Assembly: GCF_032586155.1 (NCBI RefSeq)
Contig: NZ_JAWHTC010000001.1
Span: 372,001-436,000, forward strand
Length of the DNA: 64,000 nucleotides
Direction: 5' to 3'
DNA from: JAWHTC01 sp032586155
GTDB lineage: Bacteria; Pseudomonadota; Alphaproteobacteria; Rhodobacterales; Rhodobacteraceae
Positions 41,508 through 50,794 of the stretch are shown here, piece by piece. The notes under the pieces were generated by a model, which was not told the DNA's origin, did not search any database, and saw only the letters and a program-made list of their open reading frames with translations. Numbering within the stretch: position 1 is the first letter of the stretch; every line of letters begins with the position of its first letter. The position numbers and the translations under genes were made by a program.

Positions 41508-43016
41508 TTACAAATCCATCAACAACCGGCGCGGGTCTTCCAGCGCCTCCTTGACGCGGACGAGGAAGGTCACGGCGCCTTTGCCGTCGACGATGCGGTG
41601 GTCATAGGAGAGCGCGAGATACATCATCGGGCGGATCTTGATTTCGCCGTTGATCACCATCGGGCGGTCCTGGATCTTGTGCATGCCCAGGATGCCCGAT
41701 TGCGGCGGGTTGAGGATGGGCGAGGACATCAGCGAGCCATAGACGCCACCATTGGAGATGGTGAAGGTGCCGCCCTGCATTTCGGCCATGGAAAGCTTGC
41801 CGTCGCGGGCGCGTTTGCCTTTCTCGGCAATCGACTTCTCGATGGTGGCAAAGGACATGCTGTCGGCGTCGCGAATGACCGGCACGACAAGGCCCTGGGG
41901 CGTGCCCGCGGCGATGCCCATGTGGACGAATTGCTTATAGACGATGTCGGTACCGTCGATTTCGGCGTTGACCTCGGGCACCTCTTTCAGCGCGTGGCAG
42001 CAGGCCTTGGTGAAGAAGGACATGAAGCCCAGGCGGACGCCGTGTTTCTTCTCGAATTCGGCCTTGTACTGGTTGCGCAGTTCCATCACCGGGCCCATGT
42101 CGACCTCGTTATAGGTGGTCAGGATCGCGGCGGTGTTCTGTGCATCCTTGAGGCGGCGGGCGATGGTCTGGCGCAGGCGGGTCATCTTGACCCGTTCCTC
42201 GCGGGCCTCATCCTCGGCGGCGACCGGTGCGCGCGGGGCCGCAGCCGGGGCTGCAGGGGCCGCGGGCACGGCGGCTGGGGCCGGAGCGGCGGCGGCCTTG
42301 GCCACGTCTTCCTTCATGATGCGACCGTCACGGCCGGTGCCCTGCACGTTGGCGGCGTCAATGCCTTTCTCGGCCATCATCTTTTCGGCCGAGGGCGCGT
42401 TGGCCACGTCCTTGGTCGGGGCGGGCGCAACGGTGGTTGAGGGGGCTGCGGGTGCAGGTGTTGCGCCTGCGGCAGCTGCAGCGCCTTGGGTGATCACAGC
42501 CAGTTTGGCCGTGGCATCGACGGTGCTGCCTTCCGGTGCGGTGATTTCAGCGAGAACACCAGCGGCAGGGCTGGGGACCTCGACAGAGACCTTGTCGGTT
42601 TCGAGTTCGCAGAGCATTTCGTCAGCCGTAACAGTGTCGCCCACGGCCTTGAACCAGGTTGAAACGGTGGCTTCGGTGACGCTTTCGCCCAGGGTGGGGA
42701 CCATGACGTCAACCGACGCACCCCCTTCTGCCGCGGGCGCGGCGGCGGGTGCAGCAGCCGGTGCGGCCACGGCTTCGCCGCCCTCGGCGATCATTGCCAG
42801 CAGGGCATCAGCGCCGACGGTCTCGCCTTCGGCGGCGACGATTTCGCCCAATGTGCCAGCGGCGGGTGAGGGGACTTCGACCGTCACCTTGTCGGTTTCC
42901 AGCTCGCAGAGCATTTCATCGACCGCCACGGCTTCGCCGGGCTGTTTGAACCAAGTTGCCACCGTTGCTTCGGTAACGCTTTCGCCCAAAGTGGGGACGC
43001 GGACTTCGGTTGCCAT
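41508..43016 (-). CDS. sucB: 2-oxoglutarate dehydrogenase E2 (dihydrolipoyl succinyltransferase)
   Basis: 502 aa. It has two lipoyl domains rather than the usual one: lipoyl lysines lie in ELETDKVTVEV (about 43) and ELETDKVSVEV (about 148), the repeats being near identical. Ala-Pro-rich linkers and a peripheral-subunit-binding domain (PSAEKMMAEKGID...GTGRDGRIMKEDV) follow. The C-terminal catalytic domain ends with SYDHRIVDGKGAVTFL, containing the active-site His and Asp. Confidence 0.97.
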   Translation of the reverse strand: MATEVRVPTLGESVTEATVATWFKQPGEAVAVDEMLCELETDKVTVEVPSPAAGTLGEIVAAEGETVGADALLAMIAEGGEAVAAPAAAPAAAPAAEGGASVDVMVPTLGESVTEATVSTWFKAVGDTVTADEMLCELETDKVSVEVPSPAAGVLAEITAPEGSTVDATAKLAVITQGAAAAAGATPAPAAPSTTVAPAPTKDVANAPSAEKMMAEKGIDAANVQGTGRDGRIMKEDVAKAAAAPAPAAVPAAPAAPAAAPRAPVAAEDEAREERVKMTRLRQTIARRLKDAQNTAAILTTYNEVDMGPVMELRNQYKAEFEKKHGVRLGFMSFFTKACCHALKEVPEVNAEIDGTDIVYKQFVHMGIAAGTPQGLVVPVIRDADSMSFATIEKSIAEKGKRARDGKLSMAEMQGGTFTISNGGVYGSLMSSPILNPPQSGILGMHKIQDRPMVINGEIKIRPMMYLALSYDHRIVDGKGAVTFLVRVKEALEDPRRLLMDL

Positions 43017-43029
43017 GATCGTGGTTTCC

Positions 43030-45999
43030 TTACTTGATGGTCAGCGCGTCGTTCACGAGCGCTTCTTGTTGTGCTTTGTGCTGAGCGGCGAGGCCGGTTG
43101 CAGGCGAGGCCGAGGCCGGGCGACCGGCATAAGTCGGCCGCGTGTGCTTGGCCTTGATGCGTTGCAGCACCCATTCGATATTGGGTTCGATGAAGTTCCA
43201 GGCGCCCTGGTTCTTGGGTTCTTCCTGACACCAGACCATTTCGGCCTGCTTGAACCGTTCCAGTTCCTTGACCGCCGAGATCGCGGGGAAGGGATAGAAC
43301 TGTTCAAAGCGCATCAGGTAGACATCGTCGATACCACGTGCGTCGCGCTCTTCCAGCAGGTCGTAATAGACTTTGCCGGAACACATCACGACGCGCTTGA
43401 TGTCCTTGTCCTTCTTCAGTTTGGTGTCGGAGTTGCCTTTCTGGGCATCATCCCAGAGCACCCGGTGGAAGCTGGAACCGGTGGTGAAATCCTCGGTCTT
43501 CGAGATCGCCATCTTGTGGCGCAGAAGCGATTTCGGCGTCATCAGGACAAGCGGTTTGCGGAAAGACCGGTGCAGCTGCCGGCGCAAGATGTGGAAGTAG
43601 TTCGCTGGCGTGGTGCAGTTGGCAACGATCCAGTTGTCACCGCCGCACATCTGCAGGAAGCGTTCGAGGCGGGCCGAGCTGTGTTCCGGACCCTGGCCTT
43701 CGAAACCGTGCGGCAGAAGGACGACCAGACCGCTCATCCGCAGCCATTTCGCCTCGCCGGACGAGATGAACTGGTCGAACATGATCTGGGCTCCGTTGGC
43801 GAAGTCACCGAACTGGGCCTCCCACAGGGTCAGCGCATTCGGTTCGGCAAGGCTGTAGCCATATTCGAAGCCCAGGACCGCATATTCGCTGAGCATCGAG
43901 TCGATGACCTCGTATTGGGCCTGACCCTCGCGGATGTTGTTGAGCGGGTAGTATCGCTCTTCGGTGTCCTGGTCGATGAAGCCCGAGTGGCGCTGCGAGA
44001 AGGTGCCGCGGGTGGCGTCCTGCCCCGCAAGACGGACCGGGTAACCTTCGGTCATCAGGGAGCCGAAGGCCAGTGCTTCGCCGGTCGCCCAGTCAAAACC
44101 GGTCCCGTTGTCGAACATCGCCTGTTTGGTGTCGAGCAGGCGTTGCACGGTGCGGTGCAGCGGGAAACCTTCGGGCGCGCGGGTCAGGGCTTTGCCGACC
44201 TCTTCCATGGTTTCCGGCTTGATGGCGGTCTCGCCGCGCTGGTAGTCCTGATTGTTGCGGTCGAGGTGCGACCAGCGCCCGTCAAGCCAGTCGGCCTTGT
44301 TGGGTTTGTAGTCCTTGCCGGCCTCGAATTCGTCGTTGAGATAGGCTTGGAAGGCGGCCTTCATGTCCTCGATCTCGCCCTCGGGGATGAGACCGTCCTG
44401 AACAAGACGCTCGGTATAGAGCGACAGCGTGGTCTTGTGCTTCTTGATCCGCTTGTACATCAACGGGTTGGTGAACATCGGTTCGTCGCCTTCGTTGTGA
44501 CCGAACCGGCGATAGCAGAACATGTCGATGACCACGTCGCGCCCGAATTTCTGGCGGAACTCGGTGGCAACCTTGGCGGCATGCACCACCGCCTCGGGAT
44601 CGTCGCCGTTGACGTGGAAGATCGGCGCTTCGACCATGAGCGCAATGTCCGTGGGATAGGGCGACGAGCGCGAGAAGTGCGGCGCAGTGGTAAAGCCGAT
44701 TTGGTTGTTCACAACCACGTGGATCGTGCCGCCGGTCTTGTGCCCCTTGAGCCCCGAGAGACCGAAACACTCGGCCACGACTCCCTGACCGGCGAAGGCC
44801 GCATCTCCGTGCAGCAACACCGGGATCACACTGGTGCGTTCGTCATCCTTGAACTGGTCCTGCTTGGCGCGGACCTTGCCGATGACCACCGGGTTCACGG
44901 CTTCGAGGTGGCTTGGGTTGGCGGTCAAAGACAGGTGCACCGAGTTGCCGTCGAATTCGCGATCCGAAGAGGCCCCAAGGTGGTATTTCACATCGCCCGA
45001 ACCATCGACGTCTTCGGGTTTGAAGCTGCCGCCCTGGAATTCGTTGAAGATCGCGCGGTAGGGTTTGGCCATCACGTTGGCCAGCACCGACAGGCGGCCA
45101 CGGTGGGGCATGCCGATGACGATTTCCTTGGCGCCAAGGCTGCCGCCGCGCTTGATGATCTGTTCCATGGCGGGGATCAGCGCCTCGCCACCATCAAGGC
45201 CGAACCGCTTGGTGCCCATGTATTTGACGTGCAGGAACTTCTCAAAGCCTTCGGCCTCGACCAGCTTGTTGAGGATCGCCTTGCGGCCCTCGCGGGTGAA
45301 CTGGATTTCCTTGCCGTAGCCTTCGATTCGTTCTTTCAGCCACCCGGCTTGCTCAGGGTCTGAGATATGCATGTATTGCAGGGCGAAAGTGCCGCAATAG
45401 GTGCGCTTCACGATGTCGATGATCTGCCGCATGGTGGCGAAATCGAGGCCCAGAACCTTGTCGATAAATATCGGACGGTCCATGTCGGCATCCGAGAAGC
45501 CGTAGGAAATCGGGTCAAGCTCGGGATGAGCCTTGCCGGCGTTGTGCATGCCCAGCGGGTCGAGATCGGCGGCCAAGTGACCCCGGATACGATAGGCACG
45601 GATAATCATCAGAGCGCGAATGCTGTCCAGCACCGCCACGCGGATGGCGTCCTCGGAGGGTTTTGCGCCGGTCTCTTCGGCCTTGGCGCGGATCTTCTTC
45701 TCGACCGCCTTAGCATCTTTTTCGGGCGGCGGCGGAGCGGGCCATTCGCCGGTGAGCGCGTGAGTCAGTTCGTCGCTTGGCATCGGCGGCCAGTCGCTGC
45801 GCGCCCAGGAGGGCCCTGCGGCCTCGGCCTTCACGTCCGGTTCCTGATCGCCCATCTGGGCAAAGAAGGCCTGCCACGCTTCGTCGACCGCGTTCGGGTC
45901 ATTGGCATAGCGCGCATACATCTGCTCCAGATACTCGGCATTGTGGCCTTGCATGAAGGAGGATGCGTGGAATTCACTGTTGTTGGATTGTTCGGTCAT
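43030..45999 (-). CDS. sucA: 2-oxoglutarate dehydrogenase E1
   Basis: 989 aa, full length. ThDP enzyme that decarboxylates 2-oxoglutarate in the TCA cycle. MPHRGRLSVLANV, HLGASSDREFDG and GDAAFAGQGVVAE (ThDP motif start) are diagnostic. It begins MTEQSNNSEFHASSFMQGHN, where the N-terminal helix binds E2. The start overlaps the stop of the DUF805 gene (ATGA). Cytoplasmic. Confidence 0.98.
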   Translation of the reverse strand: MTEQSNNSEFHASSFMQGHNAEYLEQMYARYANDPNAVDEAWQAFFAQMGDQEPDVKAEAAGPSWARSDWPPMPSDELTHALTGEWPAPPPPEKDAKAVEKKIRAKAEETGAKPSEDAIRVAVLDSIRALMIIRAYRIRGHLAADLDPLGMHNAGKAHPELDPISYGFSDADMDRPIFIDKVLGLDFATMRQIIDIVKRTYCGTFALQYMHISDPEQAGWLKERIEGYGKEIQFTREGRKAILNKLVEAEGFEKFLHVKYMGTKRFGLDGGEALIPAMEQIIKRGGSLGAKEIVIGMPHRGRLSVLANVMAKPYRAIFNEFQGGSFKPEDVDGSGDVKYHLGASSDREFDGNSVHLSLTANPSHLEAVNPVVIGKVRAKQDQFKDDERTSVIPVLLHGDAAFAGQGVVAECFGLSGLKGHKTGGTIHVVVNNQIGFTTAPHFSRSSPYPTDIALMVEAPIFHVNGDDPEAVVHAAKVATEFRQKFGRDVVIDMFCYRRFGHNEGDEPMFTNPLMYKRIKKHKTTLSLYTERLVQDGLIPEGEIEDMKAAFQAYLNDEFEAGKDYKPNKADWLDGRWSHLDRNNQDYQRGETAIKPETMEEVGKALTRAPEGFPLHRTVQRLLDTKQAMFDNGTGFDWATGEALAFGSLMTEGYPVRLAGQDATRGTFSQRHSGFIDQDTEERYYPLNNIREGQAQYEVIDSMLSEYAVLGFEYGYSLAEPNALTLWEAQFGDFANGAQIMFDQFISSGEAKWLRMSGLVVLLPHGFEGQGPEHSSARLERFLQMCGGDNWIVANCTTPANYFHILRRQLHRSFRKPLVLMTPKSLLRHKMAISKTEDFTTGSSFHRVLWDDAQKGNSDTKLKKDKDIKRVVMCSGKVYYDLLEERDARGIDDVYLMRFEQFYPFPAISAVKELERFKQAEMVWCQEEPKNQGAWNFIEPNIEWVLQRIKAKHTRPTYAGRPASASPATGLAAQHKAQQEALVNDALTIK

Positions 46000-46499
46000 G
46001 GGTTCACCTCATGTGGGTTAGGACCGTATTTGTTGGGGCCGGGTTGGGAAGGTTTGAGGAAAAAGATGTTGAGCAATAGCCAACCGATGAAAAGTGCGAT
46101 GACCGCCGCAGGCTGACCAATGAGGCCAACCAAAAGCATGTAGTCACCGCCTTGTTCAGAGAAGATTGCGGTGAACGTCATGAAAACAAAAAGAGATGCG
46201 ACAAACGCGAAGGAGATAACAAGCAACCGGGGTACAGAAAGGTCACCCAAATCGAGGTTTCGTCTTACTCCTGCGGACGAGAAAACGTACAGCAGCCCAG
46301 CGTATGCGAACAACAAAACCACAGGGCCAAGTTTGCCGCTAGCCGCGAAGAAGAGATTCGGCCCCCAGAAGTAGGCATAGGTCGTAAAGAATCCGATTAG
46401 CAACACAGCACTGAAGCCATAATACTCACGACGAGAAGCCCGTCTAGAAAAGGCACACGTGTTTCGAACTTGATCGAAAAATTTGGGACTGGAAACCAT
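45996..46499 (-). CDS. DUF805-like membrane protein
   Basis: 167 aa from the ATG with GGGAG before it. It starts with a soluble stretch carrying AFSRRASRREYYGFSAVLL, the DUF805 signature (xxGRxxRxEYW type), followed by four helices (about 30-48, 60-75, 88-108, 115-138). Function unknown. Coupled to sucA by a 4-nt overlap, so it is expressed with the TCA block. Confidence 0.75.
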   Translation of the reverse strand: MVSSPKFFDQVRNTCAFSRRASRREYYGFSAVLLIGFFTTYAYFWGPNLFFAASGKLGPVVLLFAYAGLLYVFSSAGVRRNLDLGDLSVPRLLVISFAFVASLFVFMTFTAIFSEQGGDYMLLVGLIGQPAAVIALFIGWLLLNIFFLKPSQPGPNKYGPNPHEVNP

Positions 46500-46527
46500 C
46501 ACAGAACTCCCGCCCGGACGACAGGCC

Positions 46528-46590
46528 GGGCAGCGCCCGACCCGCCCCATGGGCGGGCGCTTCGCACCCACCCCGGGCCGGGCGCTGCCC
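46528..46590 (-). repeat. Nested GC-rich inverted repeat between sucD and the DUF805 gene
   Basis: Outer arms GGGCAGCGCCCG (46528-46539) / CGGGCGCTGCCC (46579-46590) are perfect over 12 bp. An inner hairpin CCCGCCC/GGGCGGG (46541-46557) lies inside. No T-tract on the minus strand. It could stabilise the sucCD mRNA end or attenuate read-through into sucA. Confidence 0.65.
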
Positions 46591-46620
46591 TAAGTTCGTA
46601 TGTCCGGCGTTGCGCCATGT

Positions 46621-47502
46621 TTAACCAATCGCTTCCATAACAGCCTGGCCCAGATCGGCGGGGCTATCGGCCACAACGATCCCTGCGGCGCGCATGGCTT
46701 CGATCTTGTCTTCGGCACCACCTTTGCCACCAGCGACAATCGCGCCCGCGTGGCCCATGCGGCGGCCCGGAGGGGCGGTGCGACCGGCGATGAAGCCTGC
46801 AGTGGGCTTCCAGCGGCCCTTCTTTTTCTCGTCGATCAGGAATTGCGCGGCTTCTTCTTCGGCCGAACCACCGATTTCGCCAATCATGATGATCGACTGG
46901 GTTTCGTCATCGGCCAGGAACCATTCCAGCACGTCGATATGCTCGGTCCCTTTGATCGGATCGCCACCGATGCCGACAGCCGTGGACTGACCCAGACCCA
47001 GATCGGTGGTTTGCTTCACCGCCTCGTAGGTCAATGTGCCCGAGCGGCTGAGAACGCCAACCGAACCGCGCTTGTGGATGTGGCCCGGCATGATGCCGAT
47101 CTTGCAGGCGTCGGGCGTGATCACACCGGGGCAGTTCGGGCCGACAAGAACGCTGTCGCTGTCCATCAGCGCTCGCTTGACCTTCATCATGTCGAGAACC
47201 GGGATGCCCTCGGTGATGCAGACGATCACTTCCATCTCGGCGTCGATCGCTTCGAGGATCGAGTCGGCGGCGAAAGGCGGAGGGACGTAGATCACCGAGG
47301 CATTGGCCTCGGTCACGTGCTTGGCCTCGTGTACCGAATTGAAGACCGGCAGGTCGAGATGGGTCATGCCACCCTTGCCTGGCGTCACGCCGCCGACCAT
47401 CTTGGTGCCGTAGGCGATGGCCTGTTCGGAGTGGAATGTACCCTGAGAGCCGGTGAGGCCCTGACAGATGACTTTGGTGTTTTCGTCGATGAGGACTGCC
47501 AT
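46621..47502 (-). CDS. sucD: Succinyl-CoA synthetase alpha subunit
   Basis: 293 aa. CoA-binding Rossmann domain (GLTGSQGTFHSEQAI at 14-28) and ligase domain with the phospho-histidine in RMGHAGAIV. GPNCPGVITP is a further family motif. It makes ATP or GTP from succinyl-CoA together with SucC. Separated from sucC by a sulfotransferase-like gene, which is unusual. Confidence 0.97.
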   Translation of the reverse strand: MAVLIDENTKVICQGLTGSQGTFHSEQAIAYGTKMVGGVTPGKGGMTHLDLPVFNSVHEAKHVTEANASVIYVPPPFAADSILEAIDAEMEVIVCITEGIPVLDMMKVKRALMDSDSVLVGPNCPGVITPDACKIGIMPGHIHKRGSVGVLSRSGTLTYEAVKQTTDLGLGQSTAVGIGGDPIKGTEHIDVLEWFLADDETQSIIMIGEIGGSAEEEAAQFLIDEKKKGRWKPTAGFIAGRTAPPGRRMGHAGAIVAGGKGGAEDKIEAMRAAGIVVADSPADLGQAVMEAIG

Positions 47503-47511
47503 GTCGCTTCC

Positions 47512-48561
47512 CTAGTTTGGTTTTCGTTCGGCACCCGGGAGCCCCGGGGCGTGGAGAGGTTGCAGATTTTGCGCTTGGGTCTTGCCGCCGGGGGTTTTTC
47601 CGGGGGGAGTGGCCACGTCGCGCATGTCGAAAAGAGTTTCCCGGTCAGGGAACAGCCATTGCCGCAGTTGTTCGTTGCTGTCGGCGCATTGCGCGAGCAC
47701 TTGGTCGCGTTGGGCCGGGGTAAGGCTGAGTCCGCGGCCCTGGTTGAGATAGGCATACACGAAACGCCGCGCAGCCCGCGTCATCCTTGCGTGACGGTCC
47801 GAACCGCGCTTGGAAACGCTGGTCGCCAGCCCGTTGAGCCGCCGCAGCACCCGCGAAGCCCGAAGCGACAGAGCCTCGTTCATGCGTTCAGGGCGCTTGA
47901 GATCGGTTGGGTCGATTCCTGCCACGGCACAGAAATCATCGACCACGTCATGACCCTTCATTACATCACGTTCGAACAGGCGGACCTCGACACGGTCCCG
48001 CCCAAGCACATCGACGAGATTGCGGATGTCATGATGATAATCCGGTGCTCCCCTTTTGGTCAGGAACGCCTCAAAGCTGTGTGACATGGCGTTGCGCAGC
48101 GTTTCCGAATACATGCTGGCCAGCCATTTGTCCTGACGACGGATATAGAGGACATATGTCACGTCGTCGAAATGCCGCAACATCAGGTCGTGCAAGGCTC
48201 TCATCGTGGCCTCAGGCCGCAGGTGGACCCAAATCTGCTCGCTGCTGATAACGAAACTGTCGCATCCCGGGGTACTGGCCTGCTCTGCCAGCCAGTCGTC
48301 GAAGCCTTCAACCATCCGGTCGAGTTCCTCGAGCGTGTGAAAGCGATGATGTCGGGCTGCCACCTGGTCTTTGAGCAGGCGCCGCGTTTTGCTCAAGGCA
48401 TAGCGCATGTATTCGGGCTGTGCCCGGCCGAACGTCCCGGCTTTGAGATAGCGGGTGTAAAGGATGCCCTGGTCGATCAACTGTTGTCGGTTGACATTGA
48501 GAAACCGCTGGATCGACGTGGTGCCGGTCTTGGCTGTGCCTATGTGAACCACCGCCTTCAT
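47512..48561 (-). CDS. Sulfotransferase-like P-loop protein inserted between sucC and sucD
   Basis: 349 aa from the ATG giving MKAVVHIGTAKTGTTSIQRF; an ATG five codons upstream is possible. The 5'-phosphosulfate (PAPS) loop is GTAKTGTTSIQRFL (residues 8-21). YIRRQDKWLASMYSE matches the 3'-phosphate region. It has a proline-rich, probably disordered end (TPPGKTPGGKTQ). Such proteins sulfate glycans or lipids, but substrate and acceptor are unknown. It sits in the sucC-sucD operon (9 nt before sucD). I infer a later insertion. Confidence 0.8.
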   Translation of the reverse strand: MKAVVHIGTAKTGTTSIQRFLNVNRQQLIDQGILYTRYLKAGTFGRAQPEYMRYALSKTRRLLKDQVAARHHRFHTLEELDRMVEGFDDWLAEQASTPGCDSFVISSEQIWVHLRPEATMRALHDLMLRHFDDVTYVLYIRRQDKWLASMYSETLRNAMSHSFEAFLTKRGAPDYHHDIRNLVDVLGRDRVEVRLFERDVMKGHDVVDDFCAVAGIDPTDLKRPERMNEALSLRASRVLRRLNGLATSVSKRGSDRHARMTRAARRFVYAYLNQGRGLSLTPAQRDQVLAQCADSNEQLRQWLFPDRETLFDMRDVATPPGKTPGGKTQAQNLQPLHAPGLPGAERKPN

Positions 48562-48667
48562 GTCTGCCAATTCCATGCATCACGGCATACGGGCTTCGTC
48601 CGGCAGGGCAAGATTGCCCGGCCGAAGTCAGCCCGAAAGCCGTTCACGTTATCGGCAAACGCGATTG

Positions 48668-49861
48668 TCACCCTTTGACCGCCTTGACGATCTTCTCGGC
48701 GCCATCCTTGAGGTCGTCGGCGGCGATCACGTCAACATCGCTGTTGTTGATGATGGCTTTGCCTTCTTCCACATTGGTGCCTTCGAGGCGGACAACCAGC
48801 GGAACCTGAAGTCCGACCTCTTTCACCGCGGCAACAACGCCCTCGGCGATCACGTCACAACGCATGATGCCGCCGAAGATGTTCACCAGGATGCCTTTGA
48901 CCTGCGGGTCGCTGGTGATGATCTTGAACGCCTCGGTGACTTTCTCCTTGGTAGCACCACCGCCGACGTCGAGGAAGTTGGCGGGTTCGCTGCCGTAAAG
49001 CTTGATGATGTCCATCGTCGCCATGGCAAGGCCCGCACCGTTCACCATGCAGCCGATCTCACCATCCAGAGCGATGTAGTTGAGGTCGTATTTCGACGCT
49101 TCCAGTTCCTTTGGGTCTTCCTCGGTCACGTCGCGCAGTTCGGCCACATCGGGGTGGCGATGCACGGCGTTGCCGTCAAAGCTGACTTTGGCGTCCAGCA
49201 CCTTGATGTTGCCCTTGTCGGTGATGATCAGCGGGTTGATTTCTAGCATCTCCATGTCCTTCTCGATGAAGGCTTTGTACAGCTGACCCATCAGTTGGAC
49301 GCACTGCTTGACCTGCCCGCCGGTCAGACCCAGCGAAAAGGCGATGCGACGGCCGTGGAACGGCATGTATCCGGTGGCTGGATCGACGCTGAAGCTGAGG
49401 ATCTTTTCCGGGGTTTCGGCGGCGACTTCTTCGATGTCCATGCCGCCCTCGGTCGAGCAGACGTAAGAGACGCGGCTGGTCTGGCGGTCCACCAGAAGGG
49501 CGAGGTAAAGCTCGCGCTCGATGCCCGAGCCGTCTTCGATATAGATGCGGTTGACCTGTTTGCCGGCCGGGCCGGTTTGGTGGGTCACAAGCGTGCGGCC
49601 CAGCATGCGCTTGGCTTCCAGTTCGGCTTCTTCCACCGACTTGGCCAGGCGTACACCGCCTTTTTCACCGGCGTCGGCCTCTTTGAAGGTGCCCTTGCCA
49701 CGGCCACCGGCGTGAATTTGCGACTTTACCACCCAAAGGGGACCGTCCAGTTCGCCGGCGGCGGTTTTGGCGTCTTCGGCGCGGGTCACGACGCGGCCAT
49801 CGGAAACCGGGGCCCCATAAGAGCGAAGAAGTGCCTTCGCCTGGTATTCGTGGATGTTCAT
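48668..49861 (-). CDS. sucC: Succinyl-CoA synthetase beta subunit
   Basis: 397 aa. ATP-grasp domain begins MNIHEYQAKALLRSYGAPVS; GGRGKGTFKEA is the nucleotide loop. The C-terminal domain contains GGIMRCDVIAEGVV and LVVRLEGTNVEEGK. It is the first gene of the sucCD-sucAB transcript. A paired GTGATCAC operator lies about 105-140 bp upstream. Confidence 0.97.
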   Translation of the reverse strand: MNIHEYQAKALLRSYGAPVSDGRVVTRAEDAKTAAGELDGPLWVVKSQIHAGGRGKGTFKEADAGEKGGVRLAKSVEEAELEAKRMLGRTLVTHQTGPAGKQVNRIYIEDGSGIERELYLALLVDRQTSRVSYVCSTEGGMDIEEVAAETPEKILSFSVDPATGYMPFHGRRIAFSLGLTGGQVKQCVQLMGQLYKAFIEKDMEMLEINPLIITDKGNIKVLDAKVSFDGNAVHRHPDVAELRDVTEEDPKELEASKYDLNYIALDGEIGCMVNGAGLAMATMDIIKLYGSEPANFLDVGGGATKEKVTEAFKIITSDPQVKGILVNIFGGIMRCDVIAEGVVAAVKEVGLQVPLVVRLEGTNVEEGKAIINNSDVDVIAADDLKDGAEKIVKAVKG

Positions 49862-49966
49862 CAGGCATACCTCAGGATTGCTGCGTTTGCAGCATTACTG
49901 TCATATGGTTTCTGTATCGCTAAGCAAAATTCCCCGAAAAACGGTAATTCTCGCGAATTATCCGTA

Positions 49967-50001
49967 TTTGTGATCACGGGTAGAAAAAGCGTGATCACAA
50001 A
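49967..50001. promoter_or_regulatory. Paired GTGATCAC operator upstream of sucC
   Basis: TTTGTGATCACG (49967-49978) and CGTGATCACAAA (49990-50001) form a perfect 12-bp inverted repeat; each arm contains its own palindrome GTGATCAC. The cores start 21 bp apart, two helical turns. The same pair with the same spacing lies before sdhC. No other gene start is closer than sucC (minus) and the sulfotransferase (plus). Confidence 0.75.
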
Positions 50002-50131
50002 ACCCAATCCGCGACAGCCCGCCGCAGGTGGAAGGGGAATCGCCAACACCGGAAATTGGCGACCGAGTCTGAAGCTGGACTTCACCGTGGTCCTCATGCA
50101 AGCCTTTCCACGCAAACCGGAGACCCGCCCA

Positions 50132-50743
50132 ATGCCCCTTGCCAGACTTGGCCAGACGCTTGTGTTTTTCGCCCATATACCGAAAACCGGCGGTACCAGC
50201 ATCGAGACCTACCTTCGCTCCAAGGGGCAGGTGACGATGCACAGCGGGGTTGATTTGGAATGGCTGCCCTGTTCGCCTCAGCACATGCATGTCGAGCTGC
50301 ATGGGGCACTATTGGAGCCCGGCTTTTGCGATTACACTTTCGCGGTTTTGCGCGACCCAGTGGAGCGGATGAAAAGCGAGTATCGTCATCGCTCCAAGCG
50401 TGCCAGCGACCGGGGAAAACATGTGGCCAGCTTTGACGAGTGGGCGCCGCGGGTTCTGAAACTGAGCCGCAACCAGCCCTATCTTTACGACAACCACCTG
50501 CGTCCGCAGACAGAATTTGTCACACCGGACATGCGGTTGTTCCGGCTCGAGGGTGGTCTCGACCCGGTCTATGACTGGATTGACACGTTGGGTGGCAACC
50601 CGGTGGTGCCGTCGCGGGACTGGAAGCGCAATCTCAGTCATGGCCAAGTCGAGGTGGCGCCCGAGACCGAGACGTTCATCCGGGGCTTCTATGCGATGGA
50701 TTATGCGCTATTGGCAGACATTTCCGATACTGCCGGGGCATGA
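50132..50743 (+). CDS. Sulfotransferase family 2-like protein
   Basis: 203 aa from the ATG giving MPLARLGQTLVFFAHIPKTGG; an ATG 12 codons upstream is possible. PKTGGTSIETYLRS is the PAPS-binding loop (about 18-31). FAVLRDPVERMKSEYRHRSK is the 3'-phosphate-binding motif with the expected Arg and Ser positions. Likely a cytoplasmic or membrane-associated glycan sulfotransferase. It is a second, distinct sulfotransferase beside sucC and divergent from it. Confidence 0.8.
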   Translation: MPLARLGQTLVFFAHIPKTGGTSIETYLRSKGQVTMHSGVDLEWLPCSPQHMHVELHGALLEPGFCDYTFAVLRDPVERMKSEYRHRSKRASDRGKHVASFDEWAPRVLKLSRNQPYLYDNHLRPQTEFVTPDMRLFRLEGGLDPVYDWIDTLGGNPVVPSRDWKRNLSHGQVEVAPETETFIRGFYAMDYALLADISDTAGA

Positions 50744-50772
50744 AAAAAGGGCGCCCGCGATGGGGCGCCCTT
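50743..50772 (-). terminator. Terminator of mdh
   Basis: Perfect 10-bp stem AAGGGCGCCC (50747-50756) / GGGCGCCCTT (50763-50772). On the minus strand it runs into six T residues. It begins 22 nt past the mdh stop. Confidence 0.9.
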
Positions 50773-50794
50773 GAATTGCAGGTCGATTGAAGGA

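Noticed and set aside
42115..45363. 1082-codon open frame antisense to sucB and sucA
   Set aside because: A mirror frame of high-GC coding DNA; the complementary strand has unmistakable E2 and E1 domains.
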